From: Sedimentisphaerales bacterium
Lineage (GTDB): Bacteria > Planctomycetota > Phycisphaerae > Sedimentisphaerales > Anaerobacaceae
NCBI GenBank assembly: GCA_016936075.1
Contig: JAFGPS010000194.1
Coordinates: 1 to 47,980 of the forward strand
Length of the DNA stretch: 47,980 nt
Direction of reading: 5' to 3'
Shown here: in pieces, positions 17,995-27,484 of the stretch
Numbering within the stretch: position 1 is the first letter of the stretch
Layout: each line of letters begins with the position of its first letter
Notes under the pieces: model-generated
What the model was told of the DNA's origin: nothing
Database searches by the model: none
What the model saw: the letters and a program-made list of their open reading frames with translations, nothing else
Made by a program: the position numbers and the translations under genes

Positions 17995-19377
17995 TTACCT
18001 CCCACTTTCTCGGTTTTCGATAGTTAGTGACTGATTATTTGTGAGTTTTTCAATATCGGTTTTGGCGATATGGTAAGTAATCAGACTTTCGATATATTCA
18101 TTTTGGACATTAAAAAGTGTACGCTGGGCATCGAGCATATTCAAATAATCAATTTTACCTTCATGATATGCCGTTGTTGCAGAGTCAAACAATTCAATCG
18201 CTGCCGGAAGGATTTCATTTTTCATCGAAACAGCTCGATTATATGATTTCGTAAATTCCTTATATGTCTCATTAAATTCGTTTTGCAGTTTCAGCCATGC
18301 GGCCTTCTGCAATTCCTTTTTTTGAGCCAGATTAAAAGTTGCTTCCTGTCTGGCTCCCTGATTTCGGTTTGCTATAGGTAACGGTATGGAAAAACCAAAA
18401 ACAAAAGCATTTTCATCGGTTTCATTAAAATTCTGTACACCTGCACCAATTGTCAAATCAACTATTGATTTTGACTTCTCCAGACTCAGTTTTGCCTGGC
18501 TTTTTTTAACTTCGATTTCCCATAGCATATATTCTGGATTCTGTTTTAGCTGGTTTGTTAAATCTTCAAATGATGCTAATTGCTCTATGATTTCCAAATC
18601 ACCATCAACCTGCTCAAAAGGCAACTGATTCTGCGACCAGAAAGATGCAAGCTTTTTCCTCGAATATTCAAGTTCCAAATGTGCCTGCTGATTATCAGAT
18701 TTTATATTTAAAAGAGCAATAGAAGCTCTCGTCTTTTCAAGAGGAGAATCTTTACCTGCATCAACTCTTTTTTCTACAGATTCAAAGGATTCGACTGAAA
18801 GTTTTAATAACTCATCTGAAAGCCTGACTTTTTCCTGTGCACTTAGAATGTTCAGGAATGCCCTGATAGTTTCACTGAATATTTCCAGTTTCTTAAGCTC
18901 ATAATTCAGTTGTATTAATTCCTTTTCCAATGAAGCTACTTTCTCTCGTTTTTGTGACTTATTGCCAAGTTCGATAGTTTGGCTTAACTGGATTGTTGTT
19001 TCTGCGGCATCGAAGCCGCTCCTGTCACCGCTATCCCCTATTTCCTCAACTTCGACTTCAAGTTCAGGATTAGGTTTTAGACTCTCCTGCAATTGGTGAG
19101 CTTCGGCTGCTCTGATTTCAAGCGAGTAAGCTTTTAATTGGGGATTATGAATTAATGTCAGGGCTAATGCCTGCTTAAGATTCAAAACATCTATGGATTC
19201 AACTTCAGTAATAATTTGTTGATAATTTGATTCAGCCTGCTCCAAAGTGTTTTCAGAGTTGACATCATAGTGATAATCAATAATTTCAGAAGAAGTCTGT
19301 TCGTTGAGATTGTCATTGCAACCATGTAAGAATAGAACAGAAGATAATGATATTAGAAAAATTCTACGAATATACAT
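17995..19377 (-). CDS. TolC-family outer-membrane lipoprotein of a metal-efflux system
   Basis: 460 residues. A lipoprotein signal peptide ends in LFLHGC, with Cys20 as the acylation site. The body has the two repeated helical hairpins of the OEP family: LNLKQALALTLIHNPQLKA opens the first, and NRNQGARQEATFNLAQKK and DYLNMLDAQRTLFNVQ mark the second. This is a CusC/CzcC-like duct that joins adaptor and pump across the periplasm. The ribosome site AAGGAA (minus strand, 19390-19385) lies 7 bases before ATG and is part of a 10-bp inverted repeat with sequence about 80 bases upstream. First of three tightly packed pump genes. Confidence 0.88.
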   Translation of the reverse strand: MYIRRIFLISLSSVLFLHGCNDNLNEQTSSEIIDYHYDVNSENTLEQAESNYQQIITEVESIDVLNLKQALALTLIHNPQLKAYSLEIRAAEAHQLQESLKPNPELEVEVEEIGDSGDRSGFDAAETTIQLSQTIELGNKSQKREKVASLEKELIQLNYELKKLEIFSETIRAFLNILSAQEKVRLSDELLKLSVESFESVEKRVDAGKDSPLEKTRASIALLNIKSDNQQAHLELEYSRKKLASFWSQNQLPFEQVDGDLEIIEQLASFEDLTNQLKQNPEYMLWEIEVKKSQAKLSLEKSKSIVDLTIGAGVQNFNETDENAFVFGFSIPLPIANRNQGARQEATFNLAQKKELQKAAWLKLQNEFNETYKEFTKSYNRAVSMKNEILPAAIELFDSATTAYHEGKIDYLNMLDAQRTLFNVQNEYIESLITYHIAKTDIEKLTNNQSLTIENRESGR

Positions 19378-19384
19378 AAAAATA

Positions 19385-19480
19385 TTCCTTGTGATATTTA
19401 TTTAATGTCAAAAAATACGGAAAAATAACAATGCGATTACCAAAGAAGGCCTTGGTAAAAAACTGTTATTTCACAAGGAA
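19385..19480 (-). promoter_or_regulatory. Nested inverted-repeat leader that covers the ribosome site of the TolC-like gene
   Basis: Three nested pairings fill the 106-base gap. Outer: TTCCTTGTGA 19385-19394 with TCACAAGGAA 19471-19480 (10 bp). Middle: AAATAACA 19423-19430 with 19464-19471 (8 bp, sharing base 19471 with the outer arm). Inner: TTACCAA 19437-19443 with TTGGTAA 19452-19458 (7 bp, loop 19444-19451). On the transcribed minus strand the Shine-Dalgarno AAGGAA lies inside the outer stem. The pairing is seen directly; a regulatory role is inferred. Confidence 0.5.
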
Positions 19481-19483
19481 ATT

Positions 19484-19906
19484 TCATGTAAGAAGTATTA
19501 TTGTTTGCAATGGAATGAAGAAGTCAGGTAAGTTGTCAATATTCGAAATTAAATAGCTATCAAGAGAATAGTTATTAAACTTGATATGGCTACTAAAAGA
19601 ATCTGTATTTAAAACCTTTAAGATTGAAGATTTGAGATTAATTGATTTTATGACATACAAATTAAATACTGCTAAGGTATCGGTACAATGAATATGTTCA
19701 GAGGATAGAAAGATATTGATTTCTGAGGGATTGTCCTGAACTTCTGAGTTTAATTCGTTTTCTGTCGAACAGTCACAATGATTATGACTTACAGCTTCTA
19801 TGCTAATATGTCCATCAGAACCATGGCATATTACTGTCATATAGCTACTTACAGAATTTATACACATTAATCCTATAAGCCAAAATATTATTATCCGTTT
19901 TCTCAT
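19484..19906 (-). CDS. Small exported Cys/His-rich protein, first gene of the metal-efflux operon
   Basis: 140 residues from ATG 19906 (an in-frame ATG at 19927 would add seven). The signal peptide (about 1-22) is hydrophobic (IIIFWLIGLMCINSVSS). The mature part opens with VICHGSDGHISIEAVSHNHC and DCSTENE, later EHIHCTDT: at least three Cys and five His in clusters suited to metal binding. The C-terminal half has no recognisable motif. It lies 106 bases upstream of the TolC-like gene on the same strand, with the nested hairpin between them. A periplasmic metal sensor or chaperone is a reasonable guess from place and composition only; I do not recognise the family. Confidence 0.6.
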   Translation of the reverse strand: MRKRIIIFWLIGLMCINSVSSYMTVICHGSDGHISIEAVSHNHCDCSTENELNSEVQDNPSEINIFLSSEHIHCTDTLAVFNLYVIKSINLKSSILKVLNTDSFSSHIKFNNYSLDSYLISNIDNLPDFFIPLQTIILLT

Positions 19907-20077
19907 GCAATTTATATTATAACACAATTACGAAAAAAAGCAAAACATGTTCGTATTATTAGTTAAACCAACAATCATAACATGGTCAGTTTTAAACTTC
20001 AGATACTTAAGTATATACTAATATATAATCAGCAATAGACTGATGTTCATGTTTATATCGGACATATTATTATGTTT

Positions 20078-21394
20078 TTACTGAGCCATATCTGGCGTAA
20101 TAATTTGATAATTTCCGCTCAAGTGCATCAGGCTGAAGAGATATAAAAGACCATCGTAATATGGATCGAAATATCCATCTTCATAAGGTTCCAGTTTTGC
20201 ATTCCATACTTCATCTACAAACTTCCAACCTTTGGCTTGTGTACTCATAAGAGAAGCGGCCGCGGTTGTAGAAACCCATCCCAGAGAATGTCGTAATGTT
20301 TGATATCCACCAGCTCCCATGATTCTTTGACGAGCCGTACCGTCGGGATTGAATTGATCTTCAAATTTGTCGATTCCCCTGGCAAACAGGAAATTCTGGA
20401 GTCTTTTACAATAATCCTGCTGCCATTCCGGGTCTTTGCATGACCATGAATAGTCCAGAGCTATATTCATCGGTACTCTCCATGAATCAAAGCCGAAGGC
20501 ACTGCTACCACCGCCGAAACGGTTTCTTCGTGCTTCTCCAGTGAACTCAGTATTATCCGGAGTAAGGCCGGTAACAGGGTGACAGGCTTTTTGCAGATAC
20601 TCTCGTGAAACTTTGGCACACTCGAGATAAAAGTCTTCGTGTCCGTCTTTGGCATATTTTGCCCAGACTTCGTAGAATGCTGGAATATGATATGAAGGGT
20701 CGGTCCAACTATATCCACTTCTATCCGGTACAAAAGTTATCATTTTGCTTTCCAGATTAATCACATGTGTAATACCATTTGTTCCATCTTTGGCCCACAT
20801 TGCATCGAGGATTCTTCTTGCTTCAGCATAATAGTTTATGCCGGTATCATTTCCCCATCTATTTGAAGCGAACAATAAATCAGTTACAAAGTAAAACTCG
20901 CCATCTGAGGCAGAACCACCAGAATTTTGTCTGCCTGTCTGAGGATTTACAGACCATGCAAAATAGGCTTCGCTCGGACCTTCCTGGTGCTGCATGTATT
21001 TAACTGTCCATCGCCACAACTTATCAAAAACATCTTTCTTGTTGAACTGAACTGCAACCATCAATCCATAAGAAAGGCCTTCTGTTCGTGCGTCACGGTT
21101 CTTGATGTCCGTCACGTATGCCATATCGTTATTGTCACCTACTTCGAAATATACACGGTTCGGACCTTCGAAGAGGTCGTGATAAGCTTTTGCCAACTTG
21201 GCGTCGATATCTTCCTGTTTATATCCGGCTTCAAGGAACACATTACGGTATTTGCCGGTTTCCCATGCTCCTTTGTCCCATGGTTTCATCTTTCCCCTTG
21301 GATCATTGACATCTGCGGTATTGTTCTCACTGGATATCACTGACGAAGATAAACATAAAGTGAAAAGTGCGATTAAAAGAAATGTTTTTCTCAT
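20078..21394 (-). CDS. Glycoside hydrolase family 8, exo-oligoxylanase-like
   Basis: 438 residues with a signal peptide (1-21). The (alpha/alpha)6 GH8 fold is shown by RTEGLSYGLMVAVQ with the likely acid Glu105, SASDGEFYFVTDLLFASNRWG with Asp164, DPSYHIPAFYEVWA, and FDSWRVPMNIALDYSW with Asp303 as the likely base. Sequence and length resemble the reducing-end xylose-releasing exo-oligoxylanases (Rex, EC 3.2.1.156) more than cellulases or chitosanases. It would trim xylo-oligosaccharides in the periplasm or outside, after the GH10 enzyme encoded about 2 kb upstream. AGAGGG lies 9 bases before the ATG. The gene is followed by 150 AT-rich bases before the efflux operon. Confidence 0.85.
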   Translation of the reverse strand: MRKTFLLIALFTLCLSSSVISSENNTADVNDPRGKMKPWDKGAWETGKYRNVFLEAGYKQEDIDAKLAKAYHDLFEGPNRVYFEVGDNNDMAYVTDIKNRDARTEGLSYGLMVAVQFNKKDVFDKLWRWTVKYMQHQEGPSEAYFAWSVNPQTGRQNSGGSASDGEFYFVTDLLFASNRWGNDTGINYYAEARRILDAMWAKDGTNGITHVINLESKMITFVPDRSGYSWTDPSYHIPAFYEVWAKYAKDGHEDFYLECAKVSREYLQKACHPVTGLTPDNTEFTGEARRNRFGGGSSAFGFDSWRVPMNIALDYSWSCKDPEWQQDYCKRLQNFLFARGIDKFEDQFNPDGTARQRIMGAGGYQTLRHSLGWVSTTAAASLMSTQAKGWKFVDEVWNAKLEPYEDGYFDPYYDGLLYLFSLMHLSGNYQIITPDMAQ

Positions 21395-21649
21395 TTTCTG
21401 AACCCTCTACTATTATTTAAGAATTTCCTATTGAGACTTTCAATTTAAGCATATAATAAAAGCTTATACAACGAAGATAATTCTACTATGTTCACTTTGA
21501 ACGGTCAAGAATCTTCTTTTCAGTATAAAATTACTTCTACCTGCGCATATAAGGGATGAAAAGCCAATAAAGAAGGGGGCTTGGGTATGGGCGAAACGAT
21601 TTTACCAGCATCGACCAGCTATATTTACGTTCAGATAATATTTAGCGTA

Positions 21650-22987
21650 TTAAACTTTTTGAGTTGGAATGGGAATTTTCCTGTTTACTTCCTTTGTACT
21701 TAGTAAATTACGCCAATGCCGCTTAATTTTATCTACCAATCCCATTTTGTTGATTACGTATTTCAAGCCGGCATCCATATACATTGTAGTGCCTTGTATC
21801 GCTTTTATGAACATCGGATACATTCTCGGTGCAAATAAGCAAACGTTTGATTCATACCAGAATTCTGTGCCGTAACGATTTTTGTACTCGGCATCTCCGA
21901 AGTAGAAATCCACAAACTCTATTGTAGGATTATAGCACAATCCTTCCAGTACCTTTAGAAAAAGAATTAATCCCGGATTGTAAGACTTGAATGAAGGATC
22001 GTAACCCATATTTACCATATAATAAATATTCTCATATTTCAATCCTAATAAGAATGCACATGGCTTATTATTTGCAAAGACAATATGGCCTCGAAACCAG
22101 CCGTTGGCAGCATCTGCTTTTATACGTGCTCTTGTACTTTCATCATTAACCAGCCCCGAATTGAGAGCATATTGATATGTTTTCTTCGATATTTGAGCGG
22201 CTGTTTTAAGGAAATCTTCAACTTCGGCCTCAGTAGTATAGTTCACGTATCTAATATCACCTGCGTAGACTTTCTCGAATCTGGATTTAGCTTTACGAAG
22301 ATTATGCCTGTGTCCACGGGAACGAGCTGAATAAAACTTGTCTATCGTATCCGGAACTGCCATACGCCAATGTTTGTCGGTTTTCAGTTGCAGGGGGCAG
22401 TAGTTTGAGATGTTCCTAATCGCCCGGTAGAAAGTCGTATCTGTCCTGAGGAAATTCAATTGCAGCATGTCTGCACATTTGTCTTGCAACTGTGCCATCA
22501 ATTCATCTATTAGTGTAAGACAAAGACCGTCATCTGGTTTACCCACAATACCTCCGTATACAATAGTCAGGCATTTGAGTCTTGGACGAAATAAAGTCAG
22601 ATACCCCAATTTAAGGTCCAATGGTTTAATTTGTGTTCTGCCTATTACCATGGCAAGAAGCCTGTCATCTTTCTTACAATACATAACGAATGGTTCTGTC
22701 TGGGCACCCATTGATCTGATAACAGAAACATACTTATTGTAATCTGTATCTGGGATATTAGAGGATTGCTGCTTTTGCATTTTATCCCAAAGTGGGCGAA
22801 TCACTGAAATTTCATCTATATTTTTTGAAATCCCGATAGTTATACCATTGCGAGTATATTCTTGCGAAAATTTTTGTGCTGGTGCATTATCAACTTGCCA
22901 AAACTCTTCCGCCGCTGGTATCAGTACATTTAAATTCTGTGACGATTTCCTTCCACCTTGCTTTTCTCTCGTTTTGAGACTTTCCAT
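21650..22987 (-). CDS. GNAT-fold acetyltransferase, BioF2/FemAB-like
   Basis: 445 residues, no signal peptide. The C-terminal half is an Acetyltransf_6 (BioF2-like, CelD/FemAB) domain: RGHRHNLRKAKSRFEK at its start, then WFRGHIVFANNKPCAFLLGLKYENIYYMVNMGYD, PGLILFLKVLEGL and FVDFYFGDAEYKNRYGTE. The N-terminal half is a second, weaker GNAT-like repeat, as in Fem-type proteins. Relatives transfer acyl or aminoacyl groups during polysaccharide or peptidoglycan modification. Basic C-terminus (KIKRHWRN). AGAGG is 4 bases before ATG. Standing between the xylanase genes, it may modify an exported polysaccharide, but nothing in the sequence ties it to xylan. Confidence 0.75.
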   Translation of the reverse strand: MESLKTREKQGGRKSSQNLNVLIPAAEEFWQVDNAPAQKFSQEYTRNGITIGISKNIDEISVIRPLWDKMQKQQSSNIPDTDYNKYVSVIRSMGAQTEPFVMYCKKDDRLLAMVIGRTQIKPLDLKLGYLTLFRPRLKCLTIVYGGIVGKPDDGLCLTLIDELMAQLQDKCADMLQLNFLRTDTTFYRAIRNISNYCPLQLKTDKHWRMAVPDTIDKFYSARSRGHRHNLRKAKSRFEKVYAGDIRYVNYTTEAEVEDFLKTAAQISKKTYQYALNSGLVNDESTRARIKADAANGWFRGHIVFANNKPCAFLLGLKYENIYYMVNMGYDPSFKSYNPGLILFLKVLEGLCYNPTIEFVDFYFGDAEYKNRYGTEFWYESNVCLFAPRMYPMFIKAIQGTTMYMDAGLKYVINKMGLVDKIKRHWRNLLSTKEVNRKIPIPTQKV

Positions 22988-23456
22988 AGCCCTCTTTCTC
23001 CATAAAGCATTGCGCCTGAATTAATCCCTAAGGGCATTCCGGCACTGTTATTCCTTATCGTTTTGGGCAATTAATCTAAAATGTTGTAGAAAAGGCAGGA
23101 TTTTTTTAAGTCAGCTGTCTATTATGCTCTTAAAATGAAAAGAAGTTCAGAATTGTCTGAATATCGAGCACTCCTTTGCAGCAGAAGCCTACCTCCATTA
23201 TAGACTGTTTTTCACCCATTCTCCTAATGTAAACGATTTTCCGTAAACTCCATCTTTAAGGCGGTAATTAAGAAAAATATAACCTCCTAACAACCACCTG
23301 CGAACAATCTCCAATATATTTATCACTCAGTAAACAGGTTGTCAATAAGAAAGTCCTAAAATAATACTATTTTTCAGGGAATAATCGTGATTTATAAAGC
23401 CTGCTTTAATAAATTAGTAGTAAAATAAAAGCAAACAAAAGGCTTCAGAGCTATTA
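22988..23456. other. Intergenic region between the acetyltransferase and GH10 genes
   Basis: 469 AT-rich bases. No frame of credible length, no RNA gene and no convincing terminator. It must hold the end of the GH10 transcript and probably the promoter of the acetyltransferase, but I cannot place either. Confidence 0.4.
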
Positions 23457-26132
23457 TTATTCATAGGCTATTATTTTAACAGTTATATAATCTAAGGATT
23501 TATAATCACTTACAATAAATGTAACAGAATACACTCCCATCTGCTCAGGAGTCCAGGTAAAGGTCTGGTCGGAAAACTCTGCTCCTTCGGATAAGCCTAA
23601 AACCATATATACCAACTCGTCGCTGTCAGTGTCTATCGCCGATAAAGAAAAACTCAACTCGCTGCCTGAACTAATGTATTGGTCCTCAACTGAATCTAAT
23701 ACAGGTGGTGTATTATTTGAATCATTCTCCCAATTACCTTCGAAGAACAACAGGTCATTTGCATCGACAATTCCATCAAGGTTTAAATCTTCTTTCAATG
23801 GTACATTATTGCAGTTCCATTTGCCTGCAAGCCGCAACACGTCATCCCATGTTACAGTGTTATCGCAGTTTATGTCTCTTACGTCACCAATACTTGATAG
23901 TGACATACTGGCTTCTGAAGTGCCGCTATAGGCTCCCATGTTTATACTCTTTCCATGCGGCCATAATTCTTCTGACCAATCTGAATTAGGATCACCAGCA
24001 TCAATACAGTGACTTGTTGCATCATCCTGTACCCAGCTTTTACTGTTCAGGTACCATCTGCCTACCTCTGATTTGAGATGATAATCACCAGCTAACCATG
24101 TATTGTTTACATCCCAGAAACCTGTTTCAGCAAAGCATGGATCCTGATTAATATTTCCTGTTCCGTCCCAGCCGCCTTGTATGTCGGAATATTGAATTGT
24201 AGCAGAAAGGCATTCTATTTGGACGTTATCAGTATCACGGCTGTTATAGAATATGATGGAATTATTTATGTTTGGTTGTTGACCGGATATACCTCGCTGA
24301 CCATTTGCCGCAATAGTGCAATTATCTATGGATGGTAAATTACAGTAGATACCATGCAGGCGATTTGCTGCGATTACAGAATGATTTATTGAAGGCATAC
24401 TGAAGCGAGACCTCCGACCGGCAGACATTGTAAGGCCGCTGCCTTTGTTGCATAAAATTTCACAATATGAAATATAAGGGCTTGCATGGTTTTCCATTTC
24501 AATGCCGCTACTATTATTTTCTATAATTCTGCAATTGGAAATAGTAGGAAAAGTAGCATCGCAGTATATACCTGTATCGGCTTCAGTGATTGTAAAACCT
24601 GTTATTATGGAGTTCGCATCTTCACTGTTGGCAAAGGTTACTGCTATGTCACCGCCTTTAATGATTGTAGAAGCGACTATCGCTGGATTGTTCGGTTCAG
24701 ATGAGCTTAAGGTTATGTTTTTGCCAAGGAAATCGATTTGTTCATTATATATTCCAGGGCCAACTATAATAGTATCACAGGGATCGGCATCGTTAATCGC
24801 ATCTTGAATATAAATATACTCGTTCCCACTATTTATATTCTTGATTGGCTCTGTTGATTTAAGGTTCGTTTCGAGTACAATCTTCTGGATTCTTCCTCCC
24901 GGCTCAATTTCTACTACATACATTTCAGACGGCATGCCGGCAGCAGCAAGTGTTATTTCGTACGTTCCATGAAATCCTCTGAAACTTGCATTACCCGATA
25001 AATCCGTAAAAATAGAATCTTTTGTCGTCCACTCGTCTAAAAGTTTTTCGTATCTAACACCTGCTTCATTCAAGGTCCAGTCACTTTTTACAATTCCTTC
25101 TCCTCGCCAGAGAGCGTTTTCCCAGAATCCCCACATAATTATGCCTTCAACACTGGCATGACTAAAACATATTCGGAAGAAGTTTTCAAGGTCTTCGGCT
25201 CGTTGGTATTCGCTTGATGTTTCAGTATCATATTCGGTAGCCATAATTGGGACACCCACAACCGCCAGTTTTTGGAGAACATCGTTATAGTATCTTTCCG
25301 GTTGGAACGGTGAAGCTATGTGAGCCTGAATACCAAGGCCTTCGACCGGCGCTCCAAGATCAATCAAACCTTTTGCGCGATTTGCATATGGGGTACCATT
25401 ATATCCGCCAAAAGAATTATTGGAATATTCATTCATGAACATTGCACAGTTGGGATCGATTTGGTTGGCTAATTCGAAAAAATGAGCACGTCCGGCCTCA
25501 CCCAGGCAACCAAAAGTGTTACCGGAAAGCATCTCGTTATCAATATCCCACTGAACTATCTGGCCTTTATAACGGCCAACGGCGCTTGTTATACGCTCGT
25601 CAATTTCCGTTAATTTTGCACTTGGATTTGGATAAGTATTACAAGCCAGCCCGGAGACCCAACTCGGCTCCTGAGCACCAGTTTCCCAAACAAGACAGTG
25701 TCCGCGTAATTTAATGTCGTTATCCGCACACCAGTTGGCTATATAATCGGCCTGACTGTAGTTCTCATTATCTCTTTGGCCCTCGTTGGAAGCCCATTTC
25801 ATCTCGTTTTCACACACTGCCCACTCGAAATGGTCAAGTACGAAATTCCTGTAATTGCTATTACTGGACAATTGACCATAAGTGAGACAAGTACCAAATG
25901 CGAAGCGATGGCGTACCTGGTTGATTTGAACATAAACATTATCGACTGGAATTCCGTTCGAATCAACAACAGTAATTTGTGCACTCCTTTTACGTATCTG
26001 CTCGATTCTCGTGTTTGCATCACTTACCCAGTCTCCTTTTGCTGATGAAGTCAGCAAAAACAGGGATATTGCAAAGATTGAGAGGATTGTTGCTTTGATA
26101 TTGATTTTAAAGGAATAATCATAATTTTGCAT
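23457..26132 (-). CDS. Multidomain secreted endo-xylanase: GH10, right-handed beta-helix, dockerin-like, Ig-like
   Basis: 891 residues from ATG 26132 (AGAAGGAA 8 bases upstream; an in-frame start at 26168 lacks this). Signal peptide about 1-33. GH10 barrel about 60-370: FEWAVCENEMKW, LRGHCLVWE (142-150), acid/base Glu200 in WDIDNEM, nucleophile Glu300 in MATEYD, and WGFWENALW. A short beta linker precedes a parallel beta-helix (about 425-700) with NCRIIENNSSGIEM-type turns. Around 760-815 are two calcium-loop segments like a type I dockerin, DINCDNTVTWDDV and DLNLDGIVDANDL, of the style common in Phycisphaerae. An Ig/cadherin-like domain ends the protein. It cuts xylan outside the cell; the dockerin-like part may dock it or hold the modules together. 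The DIDNE variant of the usual DVVNE motif is unusual. Confidence 0.88.
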   Translation of the reverse strand: MQNYDYSFKINIKATILSIFAISLFLLTSSAKGDWVSDANTRIEQIRKRSAQITVVDSNGIPVDNVYVQINQVRHRFAFGTCLTYGQLSSNSNYRNFVLDHFEWAVCENEMKWASNEGQRDNENYSQADYIANWCADNDIKLRGHCLVWETGAQEPSWVSGLACNTYPNPSAKLTEIDERITSAVGRYKGQIVQWDIDNEMLSGNTFGCLGEAGRAHFFELANQIDPNCAMFMNEYSNNSFGGYNGTPYANRAKGLIDLGAPVEGLGIQAHIASPFQPERYYNDVLQKLAVVGVPIMATEYDTETSSEYQRAEDLENFFRICFSHASVEGIIMWGFWENALWRGEGIVKSDWTLNEAGVRYEKLLDEWTTKDSIFTDLSGNASFRGFHGTYEITLAAAGMPSEMYVVEIEPGGRIQKIVLETNLKSTEPIKNINSGNEYIYIQDAINDADPCDTIIVGPGIYNEQIDFLGKNITLSSSEPNNPAIVASTIIKGGDIAVTFANSEDANSIITGFTITEADTGIYCDATFPTISNCRIIENNSSGIEMENHASPYISYCEILCNKGSGLTMSAGRRSRFSMPSINHSVIAANRLHGIYCNLPSIDNCTIAANGQRGISGQQPNINNSIIFYNSRDTDNVQIECLSATIQYSDIQGGWDGTGNINQDPCFAETGFWDVNNTWLAGDYHLKSEVGRWYLNSKSWVQDDATSHCIDAGDPNSDWSEELWPHGKSINMGAYSGTSEASMSLSSIGDVRDINCDNTVTWDDVLRLAGKWNCNNVPLKEDLNLDGIVDANDLLFFEGNWENDSNNTPPVLDSVEDQYISSGSELSFSLSAIDTDSDELVYMVLGLSEGAEFSDQTFTWTPEQMGVYSVTFIVSDYKSLDYITVKIIAYE

Positions 26133-26359
26133 TTTGTATTTCCTTCTGTATATACTTTTCCTGGTCAATCATTGAAATCAAAAAAGAGATTGCTTTAATA
26201 GAATATAATAGACTTTCCAAAAGCAGTGGGCTCTCTATTAGCCATTATATGATAAATACGTTTTGAAAAGCAAGGGAAAATGTAAATCTGGGAAACATTG
26301 AACATTGATAAAAACTACAGAAACAAATGTAACGGATACCTCCTTTGAATATTCATTTG

Positions 26360-27484
26360 TTAAAGAGGCTGGACTCCTGCCAATGATTCAAGAGCTTTAT
26401 CATATTGATGTGTGAGAGTTGTCCATTTAAATCGTGCGGTAATTATTTCAGGGCTAATCCAACTTGGCCAGAGTTTATCTTCCTTCACTTTTTTCGCAAT
26501 CAGTTCCAGCTTTTCAGCAAGGTCTTTAGCAGTCCCATTATAGAAAAAATCCTCTGCCTTTTTATTTTGAGCAAGGTCGAGAATTTCAGGATATGAAAGG
26601 CGATTAGGTACAAGCGGGTACGCACCTGAGGCTACAGCTTCAACGATACTTATTCCAAAAAATTCATGATTAGCAGTAGAAACGACAACATCTGCATTAC
26701 TTAAAATACTTTCATATTCCAAACGAGTTTTCTGGTAGCCCCAGTGTTCGATATTGTTTTTGAAATCCTCTTCGGCTGTTTTGAAAACTCCCGGGATATC
26801 TCGAAAGCTCTGGCCGATAACACTGATTTTGAATTCAACATTTTTACTCTTTAGAATTTTAAGAGCCTTGAAGAAATCCTCGGGATTTTTGTCATGTTCC
26901 CATCTCGCCGCCCAGAGGATTCTAATAGGCCCTGAATTTCTTTTGCTCCTGTCGGGAAAATCTGCTACGCCGGGATAATGAACTGATGATTTTTCCCGGA
27001 TTTTTTTAATTACCTCTAACGGCTGATTGTCCGGCATGGATTTTAATAATTTCGCAAGGGCATCGAGAAAAGCATTCTTATGAAAATGCGAATTGAACCA
27101 TACTGCATCGGCGGCCAATGTGCTGGTGAGATTAGTCATCGCGAATTGATAATCCCGCTCATCTTCGACACGAACGGGATAAGTTAATTGGTTTTCGTGA
27201 AAATATATAACTTTCGTTAAATCAGCGATTTCTTTGGGTGCAAGTGCGACAAATTCTGCGAGATTCAACATATCACTGCAAAATAATATGTCCCAGCTTT
27301 TGCCTTTTTTAAGTAAATCAGCCGATTGTTGTGCAAATGTGATTGCCGAGTGACGCATCCTCCATTTCCACTTATTAGCCGGCAGGGTAAGTATTGTCCA
27401 GTTATGTTTGCCGGTATTCGATAAGACGTCAATAAAGGCTTTATGACTACCGCCGTAATAGGATTCAAGTGCTAATATTTTCAT
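26360..27484 (-). CDS. GTDC1-like glycosyltransferase, probable tRNA-queuosine alpha-mannosyltransferase
   Basis: 374 residues. The N-terminal DUF3524-type domain has ALESYYGGSHKAFIDVL and LTLPANKWKWRMRHSA, the hallmark of the GTDC1/QTMAN family. A GT4-type C-terminal domain follows, with ILWAARWEHDKNPEDFF and the nucleotide-sugar loop EFFGISIVEAVASGAYP. Animal QTMAN adds mannose to queuosine in tRNA-Asp; the bacterial members are inferred to do the same or something close. Cytoplasmic; no signal peptide. It is monocistronic here, between the GH10 gene and the tRNA scar. That the scar nearby looks like tRNA-Asp, the substrate of the animal enzyme, is probably coincidence but worth noting. Confidence 0.8.
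   Translation of the reverse strand: MKILALESYYGGSHKAFIDVLSNTGKHNWTILTLPANKWKWRMRHSAITFAQQSADLLKKGKSWDILFCSDMLNLAEFVALAPKEIADLTKVIYFHENQLTYPVRVEDERDYQFAMTNLTSTLAADAVWFNSHFHKNAFLDALAKLLKSMPDNQPLEVIKKIREKSSVHYPGVADFPDRSKRNSGPIRILWAARWEHDKNPEDFFKALKILKSKNVEFKISVIGQSFRDIPGVFKTAEEDFKNNIEHWGYQKTRLEYESILSNADVVVSTANHEFFGISIVEAVASGAYPLVPNRLSYPEILDLAQNKKAEDFFYNGTAKDLAEKLELIAKKVKEDKLWPSWISPEIITARFKWTTLTHQYDKALESLAGVQPL

Noticed and set aside
22988-23456. Possible terminator at 23397-23450 (AAGCC...GGCTT, GCTTT...AAAGC)
   Set aside because: Short interrupted arms with a loop of over 20 bases and no T-run; not convincing.
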